Origin: Terrirhizobium terrae
Lineage (GTDB): Bacteria; Pseudomonadota; Alphaproteobacteria; Rhizobiales; Rhizobiaceae
Direction: 5' to 3'
Assembly (NCBI RefSeq): GCF_030323265.1
Contig: NZ_CP104990.1
Location: 434,001-498,000, forward strand
DNA length: 64,000 bases
Shown here: in pieces, positions 39,118 to 47,363 of the stretch
How the letters are laid out: the number at the start of each line of letters is the position of its first letter
Numbering within the stretch: position 1 is the stretch's first letter
Program-made: the position numbers and the translations under genes
Notes under the pieces: model-generated
What the model was told of the DNA's origin: nothing
The model's database searches: none
What the model saw: only the letters and a program-made list of their open reading frames with translations

Positions 39118-39980
39118 TTACTTGACCGCACCGGCCATCAGGCCGCGCATGTAGAAGCGTTGCAGAAGAAGGAATACGACGAGGCAGGGGATCACCATAA
39201 CGATGACACCGGCCTGAACCGCGCCCCAATCTATCGCCCCCATCCGCGATGAACGGACGGCGGTCATGAGAACGGGGAGAGTGAATTTCTCGGTACTGGA
39301 CATCAGCACGAGTGCTGCGAAAAATTCGTTCCAGGCATTGAGGAAGGCGAAGATCGCGACCGTCACTGCGCCGGGAAGGACGAGCGGAAAGAGGACACGC
39401 ACGAGAAGGCGCAGATCGCGGGCGCCGTCGATCCTGGCTGCCTCCTCGATCTCCTTCGGAACAGCATCAAAGGCGTTCCGCATCATGAAGACAGAGAACG
39501 GCAGCTGGAGTGTCACATAGACAAGAGTCAGCCCGATCAGAGAGTTGTTTAGGCCCATACGCGACAGGATGATGAAGAGCGGTGTCAGGATGGACTGAAA
39601 CGGTATCATTAGGGTCGCGATGATCAGGATGAACAACGCGTTCTTGAAAGGAAGCGGTACCGCGAGAAACCATAGCCCGCGAGGATGCTGACGACGACGG
39701 TTACCACCACGGTGGCGATCGCGACAAAGAGCGAGTTGAACATGTGCTGCCATATGCCGGCACCGAAACTGTCTAGTGTCCTGTACGCGTCCACGCTTAT
39801 GTCGGAAGACGGCCACGGTGGAATTGGAGGCATTGCCGTCTCAGAACGCGGCCTGAAGGAGGCGAGCAAGGTCATGGCGAGCGGTGCGAGGAAGAACAGG
39901 ATGATGGCCGCACCGGCGACGTGATAGGCGGTCGCATGCCGTAGGTTCCGACGTGCTCTCTGTGTCTGCCTTGCTGTCAT
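39118..39980 (-). CDS. Carbohydrate ABC transporter permease, MalG type, one frame break
   Basis: This is a permease of about 287 residues with six membrane segments. The first frame gives AGAAIILFFLAPLAMTLLASF and MFNSLFVAIATVVVTVVVS. The second gives FILIIATLMIPFQSILTPLF and the EAA coupling loop EIEEAARIDGARDLRLLVRVLFPLVLPG. The break is at the GG pair 39650-39651 (CC in the coding strand); one added base gives SRYRFPFKNALFIL, the standard family sequence. Its ATG overlaps the stop of the other permease (ATGA). It forms a heteromeric channel with that protein. Confidence 0.9.
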
Positions 39981-40890
39981 GGACGATCCTCCCCGACCCG
40001 GAGCAGCCATAGTTGGATGATGCTAAGCAGGAGCAGAATGACCAGTAGCGCGATCGAGACCGCTGCCCCGTAACCGAGATTGAAGGAAACGAAGGACTGG
40101 TTGAAGATGTAGTAGACGACAGAGATCATCTTGTTCTGGGGGCCTCCGCTGGTCATGATGTAAAACTGGTCGAAGGCAAGAACCGAGCCCGTCACCGATA
40201 GGATCAGCGCCAGCGCCATTGTCCGCCGCATCAGGGGGAGCGTCAGATGGCGGAAGCGCTGCCAGGCCCGAGCACCATCGATCCGTGCTGCTTCCGTGAG
40301 TTCGGCGGGAATGCCCTGGAGCCCCGTCAGTAAGATGATCATGGTGAAGCCGGCAATCTTCCAGACGACCATGACGACGATGGTCAGGAACGCGGCGTCG
40401 AAGGTGGCCAGTAAGTTGCGTCTCCCCTCGGTCAGGCCGATCATCTGGAACAGAGGCGAGAACAGACCGCTGTCGACGTTTGCGAGCCACACCCAAAGGA
40501 GTGAAGCGGACGCAAGACCGATCACGACCGGAAGGAAGATGATCGTCCGATAAACGGATACGAACTTGCGTGGTCTGTCGACGAAGAAGGCGAGGGGAAA
40601 CGCAACCGCGAAGATCGCGATAGTCACGATCCCGGTGTAATAGGCGGTGAACTCGAGCGATGACCAGAAGCGGCTGTCGCTGAACATGCGCATATAGTTC
40701 CCGAGGCCTATCCATCGCGGAGCGCCCATCAGCGGCCAGCGGTGCAGGCTCATCCAGATTGTGAAGACCAGCGGCAGGACGAAGAAGACCGTCACGAGGA
40801 TGATCGCCGGCGCGATGTAGAGCAGACCGCGCCAGTTCCTCTCCGCCGCCGCCTGCGGGGTGCAGATGGCGAGTTGATTTGGGATGTCAT
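39977..40890 (-). CDS. Carbohydrate ABC transporter permease, MalF type, probable frame break near the start
   Basis: This is a permease of about 304 residues: LLYIAPAIILVTVFFVLPLVF, WIGLGNYMRMF, several membrane spans and the coupling loop ELTEAARIDGARAWQRFRHLTLPLM. In the frame of the body no ATG lies upstream of the first membrane segment; only a TTG at 40930. Adding one base to the CC pair 40838-40839 connects the body to ATG 40890 and gives an N-terminus MTSQINSPSAPRRRRR, a typical basic lead for these permeases. I use that start as the more likely one. Confidence 0.85.
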
Positions 40891-40948
40891 TTCGGATCTC
40901 GATTTTCCGGACGGGGGCCGCACGCCACAAGGGTGCGGCCCGGCGACA

Positions 40949-42189
40949 CTACTGGGCGCTGTCGATGATCGACTGCATTTCGGCCTGGGCATTTTCAATT
41001 GCGCCGTCGACATCATCGCCGAACATCGCAGCGTTGATGAAGATCGACCACGGACTGTTCGGGCTGTTGATCAGATCGTTGAACTGCACAGTGTAGGGTG
41101 TCTGCGCTACCTTGATTGCTTCTGCCGCCACAAGAATCCTGGGATCCTGCCCCTTGAGAACCTTTTCGGCTATGTCTGTGCGGGTCGGCAAACTGCCTTT
41201 TTCCGCCATGATCCGCTGGCCTTCCTCCGAATAGACATAGTCGAGGAATTTCTCGATCTGCTGAACTCGCGGCGTGCCCTGGGTGATGATGATGTTGTCA
41301 CCTCCCGCAAAGGAAGTCGGTTTGCCATCGACGCTCGGGATCGGCATCACACCGAAATCTATCTCGGGGTGCTGGGTGATGATCTGGCCGATGCCGAAGG
41401 CGCCCAAGCTCTGCTGGCCGACCTTGTTGCCCAAAAACTTCAGGAAGTCGACGCCGTTGTCCGTCGCCGCACTTGCTGGCACCGCACCCGATGCGACCAT
41501 GCCGCGATAATATTCCACCGCCTTCCTCATTTGAGGTGTGTCCAGCGTGGCCGTCTTTCCCTCATCGGAGATGATGTCAGCTCCGGCGCCCCACACGAGC
41601 GGGCCGAACGTGAAGATCATGCAGCCACCACAGCCGCCGCCGGAGAAGTAGAAGCCAGAGTTCCCATCGCCGAGCTTGCCGATTTTTTCAGCATTGGCAG
41701 CGATCTCCTCCCATGTGGCCGGAGCCTTATCCGGATCGAGGCCTGCCTGCTTATAGAGGTTCTTGTTCCAGACAAAAACCGAGGTCTCGACGAGTAGCGG
41801 CAGGCCGTAGACATGATCCTCGTAGGTGCCAGCCTTTACGTGGGCGGGAGCAAGAGAATTGAAATAGGGCAGCGCTCTTGCGAATTCAGTCATGTCCTCA
41901 AGCTGGCCCGCCGCAGCAAAGGCAGGGTTATAGACGATGTCGATCGAAATAGCGTCAGGGGCCTGGCCGCCTGCAACGGCTGTCGCGTATTTCTGGACCA
42001 TCTGATCGGTAGGAATAACGGTCAACTCAACTTTGTCACCGCCCTTGGCATTATAGGCATCTATGACGGCTTGGAAGGCGCCCCGCCGCTGCCGGACCGG
42101 ACCCACATGTTGATCGTGTCTGCATGGGCGAACGACGACACGAATATCGTGGCGAGAGCCGTCGCGATGAACTTCCTCTTGAACATCAT
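40949..42189 (-). CDS. Carbohydrate ABC transporter substrate-binding protein, one frame break
   Basis: This is a binding protein of about 413 residues from the SBP_bac_1 (MalE-like) family. The signal peptide MMFKRKFIATALATIFVSSFAHA is in one frame and the mature protein in the next. The break is at the CCCC run 42081-42084; one added base gives SGSGGGAFQAVIDAYNAKGG. Typical features are TVIPTDQMVQKYATAVAGGQAPDAI, LPLLVETSVFVWNKNLYKQAG and GGGDNIIIT-like AGGDNIIITQG. An unusual feature is the glycine/cysteine patch SGGGCGGC near the middle. ATG 42189 has GGAGGAGGAA upstream. It lies 50 bases after lacI-type gene 42240-43256, in the same operon. Confidence 0.9.
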
Positions 42190-42239
42190 TTCCTCCTCCT
42201 TTTTTGACGGCCGAAACCGCGTCCTCCTGGCTAGATAGG

Positions 42240-43256
42240 CTAGTCGCTTCCTCCGCATGATCTGCGAACGACAAGCTTGCATGGATGTCTGTAATAACCG
42301 GCCTCGACAGGCCTGCCTTCGGCAAGATCGAGTACGGTTCTTCCCGCGATCCGCCCGAGCTCTTTGAGATTCATGTCGATCGTGGTGAGCCCAGGCCGGG
42401 TCTGTGCCGCGAAAATCTCCCAATTGTCGAAGCCGATTACGGAGACGTCTTCCGGCACCCGTGCCCCGCGCTCCTTGACTGCATCGACGACACCGCGTGC
42501 GATCTGATCGTTTCCGCAGAAGATGCCGTCAGGCCTCTCGCATCCACTGTTCCAGATGCGCATGACAGCTTCATAACCCCATTCCTCGCTCCAGGAACCG
42601 AAGAGAACAGGTGCTTCGGGCCCGGCGGTCAGCGAGAAGGCTTGCGCCCGGTCCACGGCAGCAGCAAAATCCTCAGGCCCGGTGATGTGGAGCAACCGGG
42701 TTCGCCCAACCGCGGCGAGGCGCTGGACCGCAAGCTTCGCCCCCTGCGCGTCATCGCTGGTCAACACGACGCTGCCTTCGAGACCGCGCGTGAATGCGTA
42801 GACAACCGGGACAGGGAGGCCGCTCAGATCGACTGGAAGAGAGCTGTCGATGCGCTTGCCAGTAGCGATGATCCCGTCCACCTGTTTGTCCATCATGGCG
42901 TCGACGTGGATCCTCGCGAGATCGGGATTGTCCTCGATCGCGCAAAGGAAGACTGAAACGCCCCTATCTACGAGCTCTTCAGATATCCCGGACATCAGGG
43001 GCAGGGTGAAACGCCCGTATGTATCGTTGGTAAGCAGGCCGACAGTGAAGCTGCGGCTGGACAGCAGGCTTCGTGCCAGCGCGTTCGGACGAAACCCGGT
43101 CTCCGCGGCGATCGCCTTGACGAGGTTTCGGGTTGCATCGCTCATGCGCCCGCTGCCATTCAACGCCTTCGACACTGTCGATACACTGACTCCTGCCTTT
43201 CGGGCGACGTCATGTATGGTCACGCGGGTGCGCCTGATGTCCAAGGTTCCCTCCAT
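42240..43256 (-). CDS. LacI-family transcriptional regulator
   Basis: This is a regulator of about 338 residues. The N-terminal HTH and hinge are RVTIHDVARKAGVSVSTVSKALNGSGRMSDATR. The periplasmic-binding-protein-like sensor domain has VGLLTNDTYGRFTLPLMSGI, VDGIIATGKR, LLHITGPEDFAAAVDRAQAF, DGIFCGNDQIARGVVDAV and VSVIGFDNWEIF. It heads the leftward GH127 importer operon and has a perfect palindromic operator 40 bases upstream, so autoregulation and control of the whole operon are likely. The inducer is probably L-arabinose or an arabinofuranoside. Confidence 0.93.
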   Translation of the reverse strand: MEGTLDIRRTRVTIHDVARKAGVSVSTVSKALNGSGRMSDATRNLVKAIAAETGFRPNALARSLLSSRSFTVGLLTNDTYGRFTLPLMSGISEELVDRGVSVFLCAIEDNPDLARIHVDAMMDKQVDGIIATGKRIDSSLPVDLSGLPVPVVYAFTRGLEGSVVLTSDDAQGAKLAVQRLAAVGRTRLLHITGPEDFAAAVDRAQAFSLTAGPEAPVLFGSWSEEWGYEAVMRIWNSGCERPDGIFCGNDQIARGVVDAVKERGARVPEDVSVIGFDNWEIFAAQTRPGLTTIDMNLKELGRIAGRTVLDLAEGRPVEAGYYRHPCKLVVRRSCGGSD

Positions 43257-43295
43257 CCTCAAGCATGAGAAAACCTTTTCCTTAGTCTTCAGTCA

Positions 43296-43317
43296 AATGA
43301 GAAAACGTTTTCTCATT
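43296..43317. promoter_or_regulatory. Palindromic LacI-type operator
   Basis: A perfect 22-bp palindrome, AATGAGAAAAC / GTTTTCTCATT, has the central CG expected for LacI-family sites. A second, imperfect copy (TGAGAAAACCTTTTCC) lies at 43265-43281, nearer the lacI-type start. Two sites in the leader of the regulator suggest cooperative or looping repression. Confidence 0.8.
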
Positions 43318-43816
43318 GCATTTCTCTGCAATTGGTTTCTTGGCATACGTTCAATCCTTAATGTAGCTTGCGGCGCTTGCGACGATTGAAACAGCGAATT
43401 GCCGGCGTGATAAGATGGCTCCGTTGAAATGTCTTGCTGCGTTCAGGGTGCTACCACTGGTTCCTGAACTGGAAAGGTCGGTCTGCTGTAACGGGCTTGT
43501 CTATGAGGACATTGCGAAGCGACTAATTCTTCCAAGCGCTTGGAAAGCACACCCCGTCAGATGCACATCACGGAAATCAATCTTTCGAGCAAACATGCCC
43601 AGACGAAACGATGGGCTAGGTGTCCACAAAGTTGCTCCGGTGGTGCCGGTCTCAGAAAGGTTGCAGACCATGCGAGTGTCGCCGAAACTTGAGAGAGCGC
43701 GATAAGGCAAAAGGTGAATGTAAGCGACCTCTGCCTGTCGGAATCTGATAGCTGTTCGAGTTTCGCTCTCATTGCAAACCGGATCCTCAGATTCCGCTAG
43801 GTTGAATCGGGCCGCA
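43318..43816. other. Stretch without a recognisable gene
   Basis: About 500 bases between the LacI operator and the arsR-type promoter. Short open frames occur on both strands but none has a recognisable protein, a ribosome site or the local codon pattern. The region presumably holds promoter elements for the leftward operon. Confidence 0.5.
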
Positions 43817-43844
43817 TTGACATATCGGGAAACGTCGATATATA
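43817..43844 (+). promoter_or_regulatory. Promoter with embedded operator for the ArsR-type gene
   Basis: TTGACA (43817-43822) and TATATA (43839-43844) are spaced by 16 bases, close to a consensus sigma-70 promoter. Between and over them lies the 20-bp operator ATATCG-GGAAACGT-CGATAT at 43822-43841. Transcription would begin about 43850-43852, at or next to the ATG at 43851, so the mRNA should have almost no leader. Confidence 0.7.
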
Positions 43845-43850
43845 CGGCCC

Positions 43851-44153
43851 ATGGAATTGCTCGAGATATTCAAAGCCCTCTCAAACCGGACACGTCTTGA
43901 AATCGTGAAAGGCCTGAAGGATCCCGCGAAGAACTTCCCTCCACAGGATGAAGGTGACGTTCATACGGTGGGGGTCTGCGTCAGCAGTATTCAGGAAGGC
44001 GTCGGGCTGTCGCAGTCGACGGTCTCCGATTATCTTGCAACCCTGCAGCGTGCGGGCCTGGTGGAAGCCAGGCGCATTGGTCAGTGGACCTACTACAAGC
44101 GGAATGAAGCAACCATCCGTGCCCTCGCCGAGATCATCGGCAAGGATCTGTAA
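43851..44153 (+). CDS. ArsR-family helix-turn-helix regulator
   Basis: This is a 100-residue winged-helix repressor: [20 protein letters not shown], then [40 protein letters not shown] with the recognition helix and wing. The metal-binding ELCVCDL motif of metal sensors is absent; a single CVSS cysteine lies near its place, so a redox or small-molecule signal is possible. No ribosome site precedes the ATG and the -10 box ends 6 bases upstream, pointing to a leaderless message. It is followed by an oxidoreductase gene carrying the same operator, so it probably represses both. In that respect it resembles redox-sensing regulators next to quinone reductases; that is inference. Confidence 0.9.
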   Translation: MELLEIFKALSNRTRLEIVKGLKDPAKNFPPQDEGDVHTVGVCVSSIQEGVGLSQSTVSDYLATLQRAGLVEARRIGQWTYYKRNEATIRALAEIIGKDL

Positions 44154-44166
44154 TTTTTATCTCAGA

Positions 44167-44186
44167 ATATCGATATTTCCCGATAT
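44167..44186. promoter_or_regulatory. Second copy of the ArsR-type operator
   Basis: ATATCG-ATATTTCC-CGATAT has the same arms and the same 8-base spacer as the site in the arsR-type promoter. In reverse orientation the two agree at 18 of 20 positions. It lies between the regulator stop and the oxidoreductase start, where it could control a second promoter. Confidence 0.75.
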
Positions 44187-44215
44187 TCCTGTTTAACGAA
44201 ATAAGGATGTGCAAA

Positions 44216-45206
44216 ATGAAAGCGATGACCCTCAAGTCTTTTGGTGGCCCGGAAGCGTTCGAACTTCGCGACGTGCCAAAGCCGGCCCCGGATGCCGGGC
44301 AAGTCCTGGTGCGGGTCCATGCAACATCGATCAACCCTCTGGATTACCAGGTCCGGCGCGGCGACTATCGTGACCTGGTGCCTTTGCCGGCGATTACCGG
44401 CCATGACGTTTCCGGTGTTGTCGAAGCCGTCGGCCGGGGCGTAACGGCATTTTCGCCGGGAGACGAGGTCTGGTACACACCGCAGATATTTGATGGTCCC
44501 GGAAGTTATGCCGAATACCATGTAGCGAACGAAAACATCGTCGCAAGGAAGCCCTCCTCGCTCAGCCATCTCGAGAGCGGCAAGTCTCAGCCTTGTCGGC
44601 GGTACGGTGTGGGAGGCTCTGGTCGGGCGGGTGGCTCTCAGAGTGGGAGAGAGCATCCTGATCCATGGCGGCGCGGGCGGGGTCGGCCATGTGGCCATCC
44701 AGGTCGCGAAGGCCATCGGCGCCAGGGTGTTCACGACGGTGCGCGAAGACAACTTCGAATTCGCACGCAGTATCGGCGCGGATGTCGTCATCGACTATCG
44801 GAAAGAAGATTATGTCGACGCCATTATGCGGGAAACAGATGGCAGAGGCGTTGACGTCGTGTTCGACACCATCGGCGGCGATGCTTTGTCCCGCAGTCCG
44901 GACGCGCTCGCACAGCTCGGTCGCGTTGTCTCGATCGTCGACATCGCACAGCCGCAGAACCTCATCGAAGCATGGGGCAAGAACGCAAGTTTTCACTTCG
45001 TTTTCACGCGGCAGAATCGCGGCAAGCTCGATGAGCTGAGCACATTGGTAGAACGTGGCCAGCTGCGGCCGCATGTAGGCGCCGTCTATTCGCTTGCCGA
45101 CATTCCGCTCGCCCATGCTCGGCTGGAAACACCCAACAATGGTGTACAAGGAAAGATCGCGATAGCAGTCGAGCCTTCGGCTGAGGCAGTGCAAACAATT
45201 TCGTAA
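44216..45206 (+). CDS. Zinc-independent quinone oxidoreductase-like (MDR family), one frame break
   Basis: This is a medium-chain NADPH-dependent oxidoreductase of about 329 residues. The catalytic domain has [34 protein letters not shown] and [17 protein letters not shown]. The cofactor domain has [34 protein letters not shown] and a C-terminal [17 protein letters not shown]. There are no zinc-site cysteines. The frame changes near 44574: removing one base joins SHLE to [15 protein letters not shown], which fits the family exactly, so this site is an extra base (or two missing), unlike most others here. ATG 44216 has AAGGA upstream; ATG 44207 is the alternative. It is probably repressed by the adjacent ArsR-type protein. 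Confidence 0.87.
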
Positions 45207-45751
45207 TTGATAAGGTTCACGCGATGGTCGACAGTGATCGATAAGACCGTGAAGGCCGCGCGTGAACTTTAATGGTCATGGTTTCTGTGATCGATTGCCC
45301 AAAGCGATTGGAGGATCAGATGACTGTTTGTGCCTTCGTCGAAATGGGCCTGAGCCACAATGGCCTGTATGGGAGCGGATTGCCGATACCGATGCCATGA
45401 GCAGTCCGATATATTTCTGATGAATGGAATGCCTTTCGCAAGCGAGCCGGCTGGAAAGTGCAGAACTGGTTCGGGAACTTGAACAGCGTTGGGCCATCTT
45501 TCTAATCTTGCTTACAGACAAGCTGACGCGCTGGGTGACAATGGAAGCGCGCCATCATTATAACAACGTGCTTCGACTGGTGGGTGGTGCGGCGCTTAAG
45601 TGTGCGCCGGCTTGAACTCGGACTTGCTTAAATACGGCGAGGCTATTCCCCAATCAGATGACCCTGGCCATATTATCGCCGGTGCGAGGAGGGACTTGGA
45701 AGATTTGAGACACGTATAGTGTTCGAATTTCTGTGCGGAAAGGATTTAGGT
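45207..45751. other. Stretch without a recognisable gene
   Basis: No recognisable protein is seen in about 540 bases. GTTCACGCG (45215-45223) and CGCGTGAAC (45259-45267) form a 9-bp inverted repeat with a 35-base loop just after the oxidoreductase stop, possibly its transcript end. A 63-codon frame at 45424-45615 has no family resemblance I know and no ribosome site. Confidence 0.45.
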
Positions 45752-46714
45752 ATGAGCAATAACTGGCCTGAACTCGACTATCGCAATTGGCAGGAGACAT
45801 GCTCCGCGCTGCATCTTTATCTCCAGATCGCCGGCAAGTATCGGCTCGCTCGCACTCCCTGGCTCAATCATTCCTGGAATGCGACCTTCTATGTCTCACC
45901 TCGCGGACTGACATCGTCGATGATCCCCGACGGTTCTGGTATCGAAATCCTTTTCGACCTCCACGATCACAAGGTCATCGGAACGACCGGCGACGGACAT
46001 AGCGCATCTTTCCAGCTTCAGCCGACGACCGTTGCGGCGTTCCATGCCAGCTTTGTCAGGTTGATCAACGAGCTTGGTGGTGCTCCCATCCTCGGCGGTC
46101 AGCCGAACGAAGTGCCGGATCCCGTACCCTTTGAGGAAGACCATCGTAGCCGGCCTTATGATCGTGATGCAGTTCGACGTTTTCATCTCGCCCTGATTCA
46201 GATCGACGGGGTGTTCAACTCGTTCCGCACGTCCTTTCTCGGCAAGTCCAGTCCCGTCCATTTGTTCTGGGGTAGCTTTGATCTCGCTGTGACCCGTTTT
46301 TCAGGGAGGCGTGCACCTCTCCATCCAGGTGGAGTCCCAGCTTTGCCTGATGAAATCACGCAGGAAGCTTATGATCGCGAGGTCTCTTCGGCGGGCTTCT
46401 GGCCGGGTGGAGGTGGCGTCGACTACCCGGCTTTCTATGCTTACGCCTATCCGACGCCCCCTGCCTTTCGATCTGCGCCGGTCCAACCGGACGCCGCATT
46501 CTGGCATGATGACTTTTCAGAGTTTATTTTGCCCTATGCCGCTGTGCAGTCAGCATCTGACCCGGACGAAGCGTTAATGGCTTTTCTGTCCTCGTCCTAC
46601 GAGGCAGCCGCCGATTTGGGCAATTGGGACAGGACGCTGCTTGACTGCCAACCTAGCGGCCCGGGTCAGGTACGGCCGCACGACGCTGGGCGTTCGGAAG
46701 GGGAGACTCATTGA
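45752..46714 (+). CDS. DUF5996 family protein
   Basis: This is a 320-residue soluble protein matching the DUF5996 pattern. Near the N-terminus is WPELDYRNWQETCSALHLYLQIAGKYRLARTPW followed by NATFYVSPRGL and IEILFDLHDHKV. The middle has SPVHLFWGSFDLAVTRFSGR. The C-terminal part has GFWPGGGGVDYPAFYAYAYPTP and an acidic patch. Tryptophans and histidines are frequent. The function of this family is not known to me; it is common as a single gene in soil bacteria. I chose ATG 45752 rather than the GTG at 45719 because AGGATTTAGGT lies just before it. No operon partner is visible. Confidence 0.8.
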   Translation: MSNNWPELDYRNWQETCSALHLYLQIAGKYRLARTPWLNHSWNATFYVSPRGLTSSMIPDGSGIEILFDLHDHKVIGTTGDGHSASFQLQPTTVAAFHASFVRLINELGGAPILGGQPNEVPDPVPFEEDHRSRPYDRDAVRRFHLALIQIDGVFNSFRTSFLGKSSPVHLFWGSFDLAVTRFSGRRAPLHPGGVPALPDEITQEAYDREVSSAGFWPGGGGVDYPAFYAYAYPTPPAFRSAPVQPDAAFWHDDFSEFILPYAAVQSASDPDEALMAFLSSSYEAAADLGNWDRTLLDCQPSGPGQVRPHDAGRSEGETH

Positions 46715-47035
46715 TAGATTAGCAAACGCTCGTTCCGCTTGCTTTTCCTGACCAATGAGAGCCGGGCTCGACAGAGGAGGCAGCTTCAAGCTCCTGAGAC
46801 CGATAGTCTTGCTGGCTGCCCCCTTAAGTGTATCGCCCATCGAACTCTGCAGCAGACATAGTAAGGGTTCGAGCTCGTAATGCAGGGCAAGCATGCTTAC
46901 CGCAATGCCCGAGGAGCCAGGCGAATGCATCCCAACCGGTCTTCAGCTCACCAGAGACAGACGCGTCACGGCCATCGGAGGCCGGGATTGCTTCCCGACG
47001 CGTGTATAAAGGCAGACGTCGCGGTGTGTCCGGCC
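46715..47035. other. Stretch without a recognisable gene
   Basis: About 320 bases between the DUF5996 gene and the converging small HTH gene. Open frames exist on both strands, one of 118 codons on the minus strand overlapping the DUF5996 gene, but none looks like a real protein. No terminator hairpin was recognised. Confidence 0.45.
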
Positions 47036-47308
47036 TTAGGTTGCAGTGCCTTCGGGCCTTTCCTTCGAACAGATAGCTATGCCCTCGCCCTCGATTGATA
47101 CGAAGGCAAGGCCGCCTTCCTCGAGAGCTCTTCGCAATTGAGCCTCCGTCGAGCGATGAGCCTCGTGCCGAGCGCCCTCGTAATCCCTGATCGTGCTGCG
47201 AGAAACGCCCGAACGATCAGCCAGATCGCATTGCGTCCAATCGAGAAAGCCACGGCCTGCGCGACATAGCGCCGGGGTCAGAATCTTTGCCTGATCTGCT
47301 TGACCCAT
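47036..47308 (-). CDS. Small XRE-type helix-turn-helix regulator
   Basis: This 90-residue protein consists of one HTH_3 domain: ALCRAGRGFLDWTQCDLADRSGVSRSTIRDYEGARHEAH, then a short C-terminal strand part (LRRALEEGGLAFVSIEGEGIAI). Such proteins are common in rhizobia and their targets are mostly unknown. It is transcribed away from the antiporter operon across a 55-base gap with an inverted repeat, so control of its own gene or of the antiporter is possible. Confidence 0.8.
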   Translation of the reverse strand: MGQADQAKILTPALCRAGRGFLDWTQCDLADRSGVSRSTIRDYEGARHEAHRSTEAQLRRALEEGGLAFVSIEGEGIAICSKERPEGTAT

Positions 47309-47321
47309 AATTCCAAATCAC

Positions 47322-47350
47322 CCATATTGGCCGACATCAATCATATATGG
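47322..47350. promoter_or_regulatory. Inverted repeat between the HTH gene and the antiporter operon
   Basis: CCATAT (47322-47327) and ATATGG (47345-47350) form an inverted repeat with a 17-base spacer in the short divergent region. It could be the operator of the HTH protein. The arms are short, so this is tentative. Confidence 0.35.
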
Positions 47351-47363
47351 CACTTTCTGATGC

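Noticed and set aside
46574..46930. 118-codon minus-strand frame next to the DUF5996 gene.
   Set aside because: It overlaps the DUF5996 coding end antisense, and I see no motif or credible start.
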